Part shown: positions 51,689-62,648 of the stretch, piece by piece
Numbering within the stretch: position 1 is the first letter of the stretch
Layout of the letters: every line of letters starts with the position of its first letter
Source: Bog-473 sp963701955
Lineage (GTDB): Bacteria; Actinomycetota; Acidimicrobiia; Acidimicrobiales; RAAP-2
Assembly (NCBI GenBank): GCA_963701955.1
Contig: OY969694.1
Location: forward strand, 2,976,001-3,040,000
Reading direction: 5' to 3'
Length of the DNA stretch: 64,000 nucleotides
The notes under the pieces: model-generated
Databases searched by the model: none
Told to the model about the DNA's origin: nothing
What the model saw: only the letters and a program-made list of their open reading frames with translations
Made by a program: the position numbers and the translations under genes

Positions 51689-53586
51689 ATGTGCGGCATC
51701 ATCGGCGTCACGGGCGAGTCCGACGCCATCCCTCTCCTGCTCGGTGCCCTGCACCAGCTCGAGTACCGCGGGTACGACTCGGCCGGCGTGGCCATGGTGG
51801 TCGAAGCCGGCGCGGACGGCGCCGGCGCCGCTGAGGCCGAGCACCGGCGGAAACGGGGCCTCCATCTGGCGGGCCCGGGCGGCCGGCGGCACCGAATTCC
51901 GTGGCCAAGCTCCAAGACCTGGCGGCCGACGCCCCGACGGGGCATGCGGCGGCGATCGGTCACACCCGCTGGGCCACCCACGGCGGCCCCACCGCCGAGA
52001 ACGCCCACCCGCACACGGACTGCACCGGGCGGCTGGCCCTGATCCACAACGGCATCATCGAGAACCACGCCGAGCTGCGGGCCGAGCTCGTGGCCGCCGG
52101 GCACACGCTCATCTCGGCCACCGACACCGAGGTGATGGCCCACCTCATTGAGCAGGAGATGGCCGGCGGCGGCCTCGCTGGCCGAGGCCACCCGCGCCAT
52201 GCTGCGCCGGCTGCGGGGCGCCTACTCCATCGCCGTGATCTCGGCGGACGAGCCCGACACCATCGTGGCCGCCCGGCGCAAGACGCCGCTCGTCCTCGGC
52301 CTGCAGGACGGCGTGGCGTATCCTCGCCTCGGACATCCCCGCCCTGATCGGGCACACCCGCGAGGTCTACGCGCTGGCGGACGACGAGCTGGCCGTCCTC
52401 ACGCCCGGGCGCGTTGAGGTCAGCACGCTCGACAGCACGGCCGTCGAGCCCGAGCAGCTGACGATCAGCTGGGATCTCGAGGCGGCCCAGAAGGGCGGCT
52501 TCGAGGACTACATGTCCAAGGAGATCAACGAGCAGCCGCAAGCGGTGGCGGACACGCTGCTCGACCGCCGTGGCCCGGACGGCGAGCTGATCCTCGACGA
52601 GATGCGGCTGAGCGCCGACGACCTGCGCGACATCGACAAGGTGTTCATCGTCGCCTGCGGCTCGAGCTATCACGCCGCCCTCGTGGCCAAGTACGCCATT
52701 GAGCACTGGGTCAAGCTGCCGACCGAGGTCGACATCGCCAGCGAGTTCCGCTACCGCGACCCGGTGCTGAACGAGCGGACGCTGTGCGTCGGGGTCTCGC
52801 AGTCGGGCGAGACGCTCGACACGTCCGAGGCCATGCGCGAGGCGGCGCGCCTCGGAGCCAAGGTGCTCGTCGTCTCCAACGTCGTCGACTCCTCCATGGC
52901 CCGGGCGGCCGACGGCGTCCTCTACACGCGGGCCGGACCCGAGATCGGCGTGGCCTCCACCAAGTGCCATCTGGCCCAGATTGTGGCGCTCGAGGTGCTG
53001 GGGCTGTACCTGGCCCAGATCCTCGGCACCCGGCCGGCGTCGGAGATCAACGAGATCCTCAACGCCATGGAGGTGCTGCCCGGCCTGGTCTCCGAGGCAT
53101 TGGAGCGGGCCGGTGACGTCGACGACGTGGCGGCCAAGCTGACCGACGCCCGTGACTTCTTCTTCCTGGGGCGCCACGTCGGGTTCCCGGTCGCCCTGGA
53201 GGGCGCGCTCGAAGCTGAAGGAGCTGGCCTACCTGCGCGCCGAGGGCTACCCGGCGGGCGAGCTCAAGCACGGGCCGATCGCGCTGATTGAGCCGGGGAC
53301 CGTGGTCGTCGGCATCGCCACGCGCAATCCGCTGTGGGAGAAGATGCTGTCCAACATCGCCGAGGTGCGCAGCCGCGGCGCCACGGTGGTGCTGCTGGCC
53401 GACGACGGCGACGAGGAGTCGGCCGCCGCGGCGGACCACGTGCTGTGGGTCCCGCCGACCTCGCCGCTGCTCTCGCCCGTGGTGGGCGTGGTGCCGCTGC
53501 AGCAGCTGGCCTACCGGCTGGCCCGCCTGCACGGCCACGACCCCGACCGCCCCCGCAACCTGGCCAAGACGGTGACCGTCGAGTGA
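51689..53586 (+). CDS. glmS: Glutamine-fructose-6-phosphate aminotransferase (several frame breaks)
   Basis: Makes glucosamine-6-P from fructose-6-P and glutamine. N-terminal glutaminase: MCGIIGVTG with the nucleophile Cys2, QLEYRGYDSAGVAM, IGHTRWATHGGPTAENAHPH, LIHNGIIENHAELR. C-terminal SIS domains: VFIVACGSSYHAALVAKYAI, VGVSQSGETLDTSEAM, GELKHGPIALIEPG, and the C-terminal NLAKTVTVE. Breaks near 51855, 51900, 52170, 52322 and 53211, several clearly an extra G or C; the protein reads through in alternating frames. About 630 residues in total, the family size. Confidence 0.95.
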
Positions 53587-53591
53587 ATCGG

Positions 53592-54015
53592 GTGTCGCCG
53601 GCGCAGCGGGGCCATCGTCGGCGTGGGCGTCGACGCGGTCGACGTGGCGCGGTTCCGGCAGGTGCTCGAGCGCCGCCCGAGCTTCGCGCGCGCGTTGCTT
53701 CACCGAGTCCGAGCGATCCGACGCCGTCGGGTCGGCCGACGTGGCCCAGAGCCTGGCGGCCCGCTTCGCCGCCAAGGAGGCGGTCATGAAGGCGCTCGGC
53801 ACCGGCATCGGGGGCTTCGCGCTGACCGACGTCGAGGTGTGCCGGACGACCGGGAAGGGCGCCACCCGCAACGCGCCCTACCTCGGCTGCACGGCTCGGC
53901 GGCCGAGCTGGCCGGCGCCCAGGGCGCGGGCACCTTCCACCTGTCCCTCACCCACACCGACGGCGTGGCGATCGCTTTCGTCGTGGCGGAGCAGGCACCG
54001 TGCGCGCCGTCCTGA
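53592..54015 (+). CDS. acpS: Holo-[acyl-carrier-protein] synthase (frame-broken)
   Basis: Transfers phosphopantetheine from CoA to ACP. AIVGVGVDAVDVARFRQVLE carries the magnesium-binding Asp of the family (GxDxVxxxR/F). Another frame gives SLAARFAAKEAVMKALGTGI, the catalytic Glu/Lys helix, and a third the typical ending HLSLTHTDGVAIAFVVAEQA. At least three indels. Start taken as GTG 53592, which needs one extra G removed near 53608. About 140 residues, the family length. It overlaps the next gene by 16 bases. Confidence 0.85.
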
Positions 54016-55429
54016 CCCGCGACGAAATGCGGGCGGCCGACGCCGCCGCGCTCGAGACCGTCTCGCACGAGACCTTGGTGGCCCGCGCCGGCACGGCGGC
54101 GGGCCACGCCGCGCTCCGCCTGCTCGGGGGCGCCTACGGCCGGCGCGTCGTCGTGGTGGTGGGCAAGGGCAGCAACGGTGCCGACGGCCGGGTCGCCGCG
54201 GCGTTCCTGGCCCGGCGGGGCGCCCGGGTCCGCGTCCTGGAGGCCGACGGCGGCCGACGTCGGGGGCGGGGCCGCGCTGCCGCCCGTGCGACCTCGTCAT
54301 CGACGGCGCCTACGGCACCGGGTTCCGCGGCTCCTACGACGCGCCGGCGGCCACCGGCGGGCGCCGCGGTGCTGGCCATCGACATCCCCTCGGGCGTCGA
54401 TGCCGACAGCGGCGACGCGCCGGGCGACGGCCGTGCAGGCGGACCGCACGGTCACGTTCGCCGCGCTGAAGCCCGGGCTGCTGCAAGGGGCGCGGCGCCG
54501 TGTGCAGCGGCGCGGTCGAGGTGGCCGACATCGGGATCGGGTTCCCCACGCCGCAGGCGCTGCTGGTCGAGGACGCCGACGTCGCGCTCGTGCCGGCCCG
54601 GCCGCGCCAGGTCAACAAGTGGACGACCGCGGTCGGGCGTGGCCGCCGGCTCGGCGGGCATGGAGGGCGCCGCCATCCTCTGCACCCGCGGCGCCATGGC
54701 CGCCGGCGCCGGCATGATCCGGCTCGGCTCGCCGGGCGACCCCGCCGCGGCATGGCCCACCGAGGCCGTCCGCATGCACCTGCCGGCCGAGGGTTGGGCC
54801 GACGCGTTCGTGGAGGCGACCGCCAAGTGCAAGGCGGTGGTGATCGGGCCCGGGGCTCGGCACCGGCGAGGCCACCGGCGGAGGAGATCAGGGCCGTGAT
54901 CGCCGCCGTGCCGGTGCCGCTGGTGATCGACGCCGACGCGCTCACGCGCGCTGGGTGAGCGCCGCCGCGGCGCGCGCGCCTGCTCGACAGGCGGAGCAGC
55001 TCCGAGCATCCTCACGCCCCACGACGGCGAGTACGCGCGCATCAACGGGTCGGCTCCGAGCGACGACCGCCTGGCGTCGGCGCGGGCGCTGGCCCGGGCC
55101 ACCGGCGCCGTCGTCCTGCTGAAGGGACCGCTCACCGCGGTGGCCGCACCCGACGGCGACGGCGACGCCCGACGTGCTGCTGGCGGCGGCCGGCGGGCCC
55201 TGCCTTGGCCACGGCCGGAAGCGGCGACGTCCTCTCGGGCATCATCGGCGCCTTCTGCGCCCGCGGGCTGCCGGCGCTCGAGGCGGCGGCCGTGGCCGCC
55301 CACGTGCACGGGCGGGCGGCGTCGCTCGGGCCGGTCGCAGGGCCTGGTGGCCGGCGACCTGCCCGACCTGGTGGCGGCGTTGCTCTCGGAGACGGATCCG
55401 GCGGCCGATCGGGGGACGGCGATGACTGA
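54000..55429 (+). CDS. nnr: Bifunctional NAD(P)H-hydrate epimerase / ADP-dependent dehydratase (heavily frame-broken)
   Basis: Repairs hydrated NADH/NADPH. The N-terminal epimerase (YjeF-N) region: LTRDEMRAADAAALETVSHE, VVVVVGKGSNGADGRVAAAF, DLVIDGAYGTGFRGSYDAP, VLAIDIPSGVDADSGD. The C-terminal kinase-fold dehydratase: GSAGMEGAAILCTRGAMAAG, AGMIRLGSPGD, LVIDADALT, ILTPHDGEYARI, and TAGSGDVLSGIIGAFCARGL with the ATP/ADP-binding GSGD and catalytic Asp. At least seven frame changes, so the boundaries, especially the stop (55429 or somewhat later), are approximate. The position before alr is common in actinobacteria. Confidence 0.85.
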
Positions 55430-55489
55430 GGGCGCACGGCGGTGCGGCTGGTGGCGCCGGTGCCGGCGGACGAGGACGCCGCGGTGACC

Positions 55490-56673
55490 ATGGCCCAGGG
55501 GCGCTCGCGCCCGGCGTGGGCCGAGATCGACCTGGCCGCGGTGGCGCACAACGCGGCGGTGCTCGTCCCGCCTGGCCGCGACCGGCCGAGCTCTGCGCGG
55601 TCGTCAAGGCGCACGGGTACGGCCACGGCGGGCCGGCGGTGGCCCGGGCCGCGCTGGCCGGCGGCGCGGGCCGGCTCGCCGTGGCGCTGGTGGACGAGGG
55701 GGTGGAGCTGCGCGAGCACGGCGTCACCGCGCCGGTGCTGCTGCTGAGCGAGTGCGATCCTGCCGCGGCGGCGACGGCACTGTCCTACGGGCTCACGCCG
55801 ACGCTGTACTCGGCCGAGGGGATCGCCGCCTTGCAGCGCGGCCGCCGCGGCGGCCGGTCGGCCGGTCGCCGTCCACGTCAAGGTCGACACCGGCATGCAC
55901 CGGGTCGGCGCGGCGCCCGAGGACCTGCGCGCCATTGCGGCGGCCGTGGTGGCCGAGCCCGCGTTGCAGCTCGAGGGCATCTGGACCCACCTGCCGGTGG
56001 CCGACGGCGAGCGCGGAGGACCGCGCCTACACCGAGGGCCAGCTCGACGCTGTTCGACCACCTGGTGGCGGAGCTGGCCGCGGCCGGCATCACGGCGCCG
56101 TTGCTGCATGCCGCCAACACGGCGGGCGCCATCGCCTTCCCGCAGGCGCGCCACGACATGGTGCGCTGCGGGCTCGGGCTCTACGGCTACCTGCCCGGGC
56201 CGCTCGGTGCAGGAGGCCTTCGACGCGCAGGCGGGCGGCGAGCAGCTGCGCCCGGCCATGGCGCTGAAGGCGCGGGTGGTGGCGGTGCGCATCCTCGACG
56301 GCGGGGGAGCGCCCCTCCTACGGCCGGCTCCGTCCGCTGCCGACGCGCTCGCTCGTGGCCACCGTCCCCATCGGGTACGCCGACGGCGTGCCCCGCAGCC
56401 TCTTCGCCGGCGGCTACGAGGTGCTCATCGGCGGGCGTGCGCCGGCCTCTGGCCGGGGCGGTGACGATGGACCAGCTCGTGGTCGACTGCGGCGACGACG
56501 ACTCGGTCCGGCCGGGCGACGAGGTCGTGCTGCTCGGGCGGCAGGGCGACGAGGAGATCACGGCGGACGACTGGGCCGCCATGGTGGGGACGATCAGCTA
56601 CGAGGTGGTGTGCGGGGTCGGGCCGCGCATGCCGCGCATCGTGCTGAACCGTCCCGACGTGCCCGGTGTCTGA
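55490..56673 (+). CDS. alr: Alanine racemase (frame-broken)
   Basis: PLP enzyme making D-alanine for peptidoglycan. RPAWAEIDLAAVAHNAAVL, then the PLP-lysine block ELCAVVKAHGYGHGGPAVA (usually KANAYGHG), VDTGMHRVGAAPEDLRA, HAANTAGAIAFPQARHDMVR, CGLGLYGYLPGP, VATVPIGYADGVPR, and the C-terminal MVGTISYEVVCGVGPRMPRI with the catalytic Tyr equivalent region. At least five indels. ATG 55490 is chosen; GTG 55442 in the same frame would add 16 residues. The stop overlaps the udg gene by 8 bases. Confidence 0.9.
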
Positions 56674-57239
56674 CGTCGACGCCCTCGAGCGGCTGCGCGT
56701 CGCCGCGTCGACGTGCACGCTCTGCCCGCTGGCCAAGGGCCGGACCCAGGTCGTGTTCGGGGTGGGCTCGCCGACGGCCGATCTGCTCTTCGTGGGCGAG
56801 GGCCCGGGCCGCGAGGAGGACCTGGCCGGCGAGCCCTTCGTCGGCCGCTCGGGCAAGCTGCTCGACCGCCTCATGTGGGAGGAGGTCGGCCTGACCCGGG
56901 CCGAGTGCTACATCGCCAACGTCGTCAAGTGCCGGCCGCCGCAGAACCGCGACCCGGCGCCCAAGGAGATCGAGGCGTGCCGGCCGTACCTGGCCGAGCA
57001 GATCGAGCTCATCGACCCGCGGCGTGATCATCACGCTGGGCAACTTCGCCACCAAGCTGCTGCTCGAGACGACCAAGGGCATCCGGGAGCTGCGCGGACA
57101 GGTCTTCGAGCGGGGGCGGGCCGACGTCGTCCCGACGTATCACCCGGCCTACGTGCTGCGGGCGGGCGGCGAGGCCATGGCCGAGATGCGGGCCGACTTC
57201 GTCCGGGCCAAGCGCCTGATGGCGACGGACCGACCGTGA
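56666..57239 (+). CDS. udg: Type-4 (4Fe-4S) uracil-DNA glycosylase (one frame break)
   Basis: About 190 residues after correction. Removes uracil from DNA. Fe-S cysteines in STCTLCPLAKGRTQVVFG near the N-terminus and in VVKCRPPQNRDPAPKEIEAC. Active-site VGEGPGREEDLAGEPFVGRS and the C-terminal TYHPAYVLRAGGEAMAEM His motif. An extra G at about 57021 separates IELIDP from VIITLGNFATKLLLE. GTG 56666 overlaps alr. The stop overlaps the tsaE GTG (GTGA). Confidence 0.93.
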
Positions 57240-57761
57240 GCTGGCCGGTCGACGTGGACGAGCGAGTCGCCCGAGCGAGACCCGGACGCTGGCCGGGCGG
57301 GTGGCGGCACTGTGCCGGCCGGGCGACGTCGTCCTGCTGGTGGGCGACCTCGGCGCGGGCAAGACGGTCTTCGCCCAGGGCTTCGCCGCCGCGCTCGGCG
57401 TGCCGGGCCCGGTGACCAGCCCCACCTTCGCCCTGGTGCGCCAGTACCGCTGCGGGGAGGGCAGCCCGGTCGGGCTGCTCATCCACGCCGACGTCTACCG
57501 GACCGGCTCGCTGGACGAGGTGGTCGACCTGGCCCTGGCCGAGCTGGTCGAGGAGGACGCGGTGGCCCTGGTCGAATGGGGCGAGCTGGCGGCCCCGGCG
57601 CTTGGGCGACAGCGCGCTCGAGGTCACGCTCGTCGCCCCCGACCCCGTGGGGGCGCCCGAGCGGCGCGAGCCTCACCCTGGTCGGCCGGGGCCGCTGGGC
57701 CGAGCGATCCGACGCGGCGGCGGCGCTGCTCGACGCGCGGCCGCGGGAGCGGACGTCGTGA
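57236..57761 (+). CDS. tsaE: tRNA threonylcarbamoyladenosine biosynthesis ATPase TsaE (frame-broken)
   Basis: Essential partner of TsaB/TsaD in t6A37 formation. Walker A DLGAGKTVFAQGFAAALG, TSPTFALVRQY, IHADVYRTGSLDEVVDLALA and VALVEWGE are all in one frame from about 57301. Short segments before and after are in other frames. GTG 57236 overlaps the udg stop (GTGA). The end at TGA 57759-57761 overlaps a GTG that could begin tsaB. About 172 residues, the family size. Confidence 0.88.
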
Positions 57762-57802
57762 GCGGCGGCGACGGCGGACGGCGCCGACGCCGGCGCCGCG
57801 CC

Positions 57803-58525
57803 ATGGTGGCGATCGAGACGGCGACCGAGACGGTCGGGGTCGCCGTCCGGACGGCGGCCGGCGTGCAGGCCGAGCTGACGTTGACGGGCCGGCGCCGCCA
57901 CGTCGAGACGCTCACGCCGGCCTTGGAGCACCTGCTGGCACCAGCTCGATCTCGTGCCCGGCCGACCTGGGCGTCGTGGCGGTCGACATCGGCCCCGGGC
58001 TCTTCACCGGCCTGCGCGTCGGCGTGGCGGCGGCCAAGGGGCTGGCCCAGTCGCTCGGCCTCGGGGTCATGGGGGCGACCAGCCTGGACATCCTGACGGC
58101 CGGCGCCGCCGCGGCGGGGCTCCGCGGCCTGGTGCTCGCCTGCGTCGACGCCCGGCGGGGCGAGGTGTTCGCCGCCGTGCACGAGGTCGACGTGGCCGGA
58201 CCGCTGCCGCCGTGCAGCGGCTCGCCTCGCTGTCGGCCTGTTCGCGCCCGAAGACCTGGCGACCGCGCTGGGAGACGTTCGCCGGCGAGCCGGTGCACGC
58301 CGTGGGAGACGGCGCGTTGCGCTACGCCGACGTGCTGCGGCAGGTCCCCGGGTGTGGACCCGGCAGCGCCGGGCCTGGCCTTTCCACCACCGGCGGCGCT
58401 GCTCGACCTGGCCCGGGCCCGGCTGGACGCGGGAGAACCGCCAGTCGAGCCCGGCTGCGGTCGTTCCTCTCTACATGCGTGAGGCGGACGCAGTGAGCAA
58501 CTTCGCCCGGGCCGTGCGGGCCTGA
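57803..58525 (+). CDS. tsaB: tRNA threonylcarbamoyladenosine biosynthesis protein TsaB (frame-broken)
   Basis: ASKHA-fold partner of TsaD. MVAIETATETVGVAVRTAAG, RRRHVETLTPALEHLL, then in another frame VVAVDIGPGLFTGLRVGVAA and AKGLAQSLGLGVMGATSLDI, ARRGEVFAAVHEV, later PPAALLDLARARLDAGEPP, and an end that reads VVPLYMREADAVSNFARAVR in the corrected frame with TGA 58523-58525. At least four indels. ATG 57803 fits the family start; GTG 57758, overlapping tsaE's stop, would add 15 Arg-rich residues. Confidence 0.87.
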
Positions 58526-58532
58526 GGCTGCG

Positions 58533-59066
58533 GTGGCGACGGTGACGCTGCGCATCGAGAAGCTCAAGCGGAGGGACCTGCGTCACGTGCTCCGCATCGA
58601 GAGCCAAGGTCTTCCCCGAGCCGTGGTCGGTCGCGGTGTTCAACTCCGAGCTGGCGCTGCGCAAGGGCCGCCTCTACCGCGCCGTGTGGGACGGCGACGA
58701 GATGGCGGGCTACATCGGCTTCATGATGGTCGACGACGAGGCGCACATGACCACCATCGCCACGGCGCCCAGCTACCAGCGCTCGCGGCGTGGCGATCAC
58801 CATGATCGTCGACGGCATCCGCACGCTGCGCGCCGGCGGCACCAAGCACATCTCGCTCGAGGTGGCGGCCAACAACGAGCCGGCCCAGGCGCTCTACCGG
58901 CGCTTCGGCTTCGCCCCGGTCGCCGTGCGCAAGAACTACTACCCGGTGACCGGGCAGGACGCCCTCGTCATGTGGGTCTACGACATCGACTCGGAGGAGT
59001 ACGCCGTAGCGCCTCGAGGAGCTGGCCGCCACGGGCCAGCGGATCGAGCACGCCCGCACCTCGTAG
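58533..59066 (+). CDS. rimI: Ribosomal protein S18 alanine N-acetyltransferase-like GNAT (frame-broken)
   Basis: GNAT acetyltransferase of RimI type, commonly linked to tsaB. LRIEKLKRRDLRHVLRIES, then VFPEPWSVAVFNSELA, EMAGYIGFMMVDDEAHMTTI, the acetyl-CoA loop around AITMIVDGIRTLRAGGTKHI, SLEVAANNEPAQALYRRFGF and VAVRKNYYPVTGQDALVM. Three indels; TAG 59064-59066 ends the frame reading ATGQRIEHARTS. tsaD, often the next gene, is absent from the window. In some actinobacteria rimI and tsaD are fused or adjacent. Confidence 0.88.
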
Positions 59067-59159
59067 GCGGCGCTCCGCCCTAGGGTGGGATCCGATCCGG
59101 AACCCGGAGGTCCGCCCGGCGTCGACGAGCGCGGGGCGGACACGACGAGAGGAGCCCAG

Positions 59160-60144
59160 ATGGCCATGGAAACGATCGCGCTCGGAACGCAGGGGCTGCA
59201 TGGTCTCGCGCCAGGGCCTCGGCTGCATGGGGATGTCCGACTTCTACGGTCCGACGCGACGACGACGAGTCGACCGCCACCATCCACCGGGCGCTCGAGC
59301 TCGGGGTCGACCTTCTTCGACACGTCCGACATGTACGGGCCGCACACCAACGAGGTGCTCGTCGGCAAGGCACTGGCCGGGCGCCGCGACGAGGCGGTCA
59401 TCGCCACCAAGTTCGGCATCGTGCGCGACCCCGACGACCCGACCAAGCGCGCCGTCAACGGCCGACCCGAGTACGTCCGCCAGGCCTGCGACGGCTCGCT
59501 GCAGCGGCTCGGCGTCGACCACATCGACCTCTACTACCAGCACCGCGTCGACCCCGACACGCCGATTGAGGAGACGATCGGGGCCATGGGCGAGCTCGTG
59601 ACCGCAGGGCAAGGTGCGCTACCTCGGCCTCTCCGAGGCGGCGCCGGCCACCATCCGTCGGGCCCACGCCGTGCACCCGATCTCCGCCCTGCAGACCGAG
59701 TACTCGGTCTGGTCGCGTGATCCCGAGAAGGAGATCCTGCCCACGCTGCGCGAGCTCGGCATCGGATTCGTCCCCTACAGCCCGCTCGGCCGCGGCTTCC
59801 TCACCGGCGCCCTGCGCTCGCTCGACGACCTGGACGAGAGCGACTTCCGCCGCTACCAGCCCCGCTTCCAGGGGGACAACCTGGCCGACAACGTCGCCAT
59901 CGTGGAGGTCATCGACCAGCTCGCCTCGGCCAAGGGCTGTACGCCCGGGCAGATCGCGCTCGCCTTCGTGCACGCGGCGGGCCGTGACGTGGCGCCGATC
60001 CCGGGCACGAAGCGCCGCACCTACCTGGAGGAGAACGTCGCCGCGCTCGACGTCGAGCTGACCGAGGAGGACCTCGCCGTGCTCGACACCGTCGCGCCCG
60101 CCAAGGGTGACCGCTACGCGGACATGTCGCCCGTCAACCGGTAG
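59160..60144 (+). CDS. Aldo/keto reductase (frame-broken near both N-terminal segments)
   Basis: NADPH-dependent aldo/keto reductase of about 325 residues, (beta/alpha)8 barrel. SRQGLGCMGMSDFYGP, then DTSDMYGPHTNEVLVGKAL carrying the Asp/Tyr pair, AVIATKFGIVRD (Lys), DLYYQHRVDPDTPIEETI (His), VRYLGLSEAAPATIRRAHA, FVPYSPLGRGFLTGALRS and the C-terminal PIPGTKRRTYLEENVAALDV coenzyme loop. ATG 59160 with AGAGGAG upstream; ATG 59166 is an alternative. Breaks near 59205, 59262, 59310 and 59608. Physiological substrate unknown. The 94-base gap before it marks the end of the conserved block. Confidence 0.9.
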
Positions 60145-60159
60145 CGACAGACACTCGGG

Positions 60160-61210
60160 TCAGCGGGCGAGCTCGGCGCCGCACCTTGGCGAGCGACCCG
60201 CCGCGGCGTGGCCTGCGTCCCGCCGACGCGCCACCAGGCTCGCTCCAGCGGACGCCCGCACCGAGGGGTGGCGCGGTCGGCGGCACACGTAGGCCAGCAG
60301 GTAGCACTTCTCTATGTCGTCGAACACGCCACGCTTGGTGGCGAGCTCGTTCGGATCGAAGACGCCCGCGGGCCAGCGAGTCACCGCCGTAGTTGATGCC
60401 CTCGCGCCCGCTCAATGACGAAGCCGTTGCCGCGCAGCATGGCCGCCAGTTCCGGCGTGCCGGTACTCGTACTTGTGGTCGGGGTCGATGAAGGCGTCCT
60501 GCTGCAGGCGGGTCAGGTTGGCGTTGGGCGTGTCGAGGGCGAGGACGCCGCCCGGCCGCAGCACGCGGCGGGCCTCGGCCAGGACCTGCTCGGCCTCGGC
60601 CCGCGTGATGTGCTCAATGCTCTCGACCGCTGTAGACCATGTCGAACGATGCCGACGGGTAGCTGCTGAGGTCGGTCATGGAGTGGTAGCGGTAGGAGAC
60701 CCGTCCGCCTGCTACGTCGACCGAGGAGTCTGCTCTGGCCGTCCTGGTACAGCTCGTGGCGGTCCTCGCTCGGGCAGGTCGACGATGACGATCTCCTCGA
60801 ACGTGTAGGGATACCCCATCAGCACGAGCGCGCCGTAGGGGACGCCGAGCGCCACGCCGCCGATGTCGAGGATCCGCCGCGCCCTGCGGCAGGCTGCGGA
60901 TGAAGACGCCGCGCCCGTAGTGCAGCGACGGCCCGAACTCGGTCATGGGCGCCGAGTGGCTCCATTCGGCCGAGTGGATCAGCCACTCCATGAACTGGCG
61001 CGGGGCTCTTGGTGCCGTGCTCGAGCTCGGCCACGAAGGGGTCGTCTCGGGGCCGGCTCCCGCCCGAAGAGGAGGTGGAAGAGGCCCCGGTGCAGCTCGC
61101 GGGCCGGCAGATCCTCGAGCAGCCCCGACTCGGGGAACGAGTCCGGGAGCGCCGGCCCTGTGCGCGCTCGCTGCCAGCGCACCCGGCCGGACCTGGGACT
61201 CGGCCTGCAT
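60160..61210 (-). CDS. Class I SAM-dependent methyltransferase (heavily frame-broken)
   Basis: Reading across several frames gives PRQFMEWLIHSAEWSHSAPM, TEFGPSLHYGRGVFIRSL, a SAM-binding motif I (RRILDIGGVALGVP, near 60855), YHSMTDLSSYPSASFDMVYS (motif III region), EHITRAEAEQVLAEARRVLR-type and PGGVLALDTPNANLTR in other frames, and the C-terminal FDPNELATKRGVFDDIEKCY. This is a Methyltransf_11/25-type enzyme acting on an unknown small molecule, lipid or glycan. Start ATG 61210 and stop near 60160 are tentative. It lies 54 bases downstream of a glycosyltransferase gene on the same strand. Confidence 0.7.
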
Positions 61211-61264
61211 GCCGCCGACTGTAACCGGCCCCGCTCGGCCGACCCTTGGCCAGGCGGACCCGGG

Positions 61265-62648
61265 TCAGACGTCTCGGGTGCACGGCCACGTCGTTGGCCG
61301 TCGCACAGCGTCGGCCAATGCGGCGCTGATGGTGGCCAGGGGATCGGTGGCGGCGATCTCGGCCTGGAGTGCCCGCGCCCGCGGGCGGTAGGAGTCGCGG
61401 GCCAGCACCCGGCGCACGGCGCGCCGCCACCATGGCGGGCGAGGGCCGGCCGGTGTGCAGGTTGATGCCCGCGCCGGACCACTGCACGCGGGCGGCGACC
61501 TCGGGCTTGTCCTCGCTGTCGCCGGCCACGACCAGGGGGACGCCGTTGGCCAGCGCCTGCTGCACGCCGCCGTAGCCCCCATTGGTGACCATGACGTCGA
61601 CGTGGGGGAGCAGCAGGTCGTGGGGGACGAAGCGCTCCAGGCGGACGTTCGCCGGCAGGTCCCGCCGCAACGGCTCGGGGTCGGGCCCGCCGGTGGTGGC
61701 CACGACGAGCAGGTCGTCGTGGGCCAGGGCGCGGGTCGTCACGCAGCAGCAGCCGGCCGAGGTCGGCGTTGTCGAGCGTGCCCTGGGTGACGTGGACCAC
61801 CGGCCGGCCGCTGTCGAGCTCGTCCCACCAGCCGGGTTGCTCGAAGGAGCTGCCGCGGCGGGGAGAGGATGGGCCCGACGAAGCGCACGGAGGCGGCGAG
61901 GTCCGAGCGCGGGTACTCGAAGCCGGCCACCGTCGCCTGCAGGAAGGCGTCGACCACCTTGGGCTGGAGGTCGACGAAGTAGCCGGGGAACCGCCGGGCG
62001 CGCCGGCCTCGGCCAGCCGGCGCCGGGCGAAGCGCTGAATGTCGGCCAGCACGAGGTGCTCGGTGGCCCAATTCAGGGTGGCGTTGCGCAGCCGGCGCAG
62101 CGGCCCCGTCCCGGGCTGGAACGCCACCCCGAACGGTGCGGTGTCCCGGCTGTTCGATGCGTACGGCATGACGCCGAGGCGGCGAGCGCGGGCCGCTCCG
62201 GCGCGGGGGCCCAGCGCCAGGGGAAGGGCGCCGAAGAACATGGAGTCGACCACGATGCAGTCGGCGGCGAAGTCCTCGAGGATGGCGCGCAGGTCGCGGC
62301 ACTGGCCCGGGCAGCGGGCCGATGAAGATCCGGCGCAGGTCGTCCTTGACCCCGCGCACGCCGCGCTTGGACGACGACTCGCGCTCGGGGTTGGCCACCA
62401 TCAGATCGTGGGCGTCGTCCGCCGCGGCGAAGGGGACGAAGCGAGCGCCCGTGGCCTCGACCGCTTCCCGGTAGTGCTCGGTCGTGAAGAAGACCACGTC
62501 GTGGCCTTCGCGCGACCAGGCGGCCGGACAACGCGACCAGGAGCGGGCGGTATGGCCCTGCGCCGGCGTGGTGCAGAGGACGAAGCGCCGCCGGGTCGGA
62601 CGGTCGTCGCCGGTACCGTCGCAGCGCACGCGCCGCCGACTCGCTCAT
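61265..62648 (-). CDS. UGT-type (GT1) glycosyltransferase (frame-broken)
   Basis: About 460 residues. N-terminal acceptor domain: FVLCTTPAQGHTA, EGHDVVFFTTEHYREAVEAT, ATGARFVPFAAADDAHDLMV. C-terminal nucleotide-sugar domain: WDELDSGRPVVHVTQGTLDN, RLERFVPHDLLLPHVDVMVT, NGGYGGVQQALANGVPLVVA, GDSEDKPEVAARVQWSGAGI, which is the donor-binding signature of macrolide-type and sterol-type GT1 enzymes. At least five indels. ATG 62648 overlaps the upstream GH13 stop (ATGA), so both are in one operon. Acceptor unknown. Confidence 0.82.
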
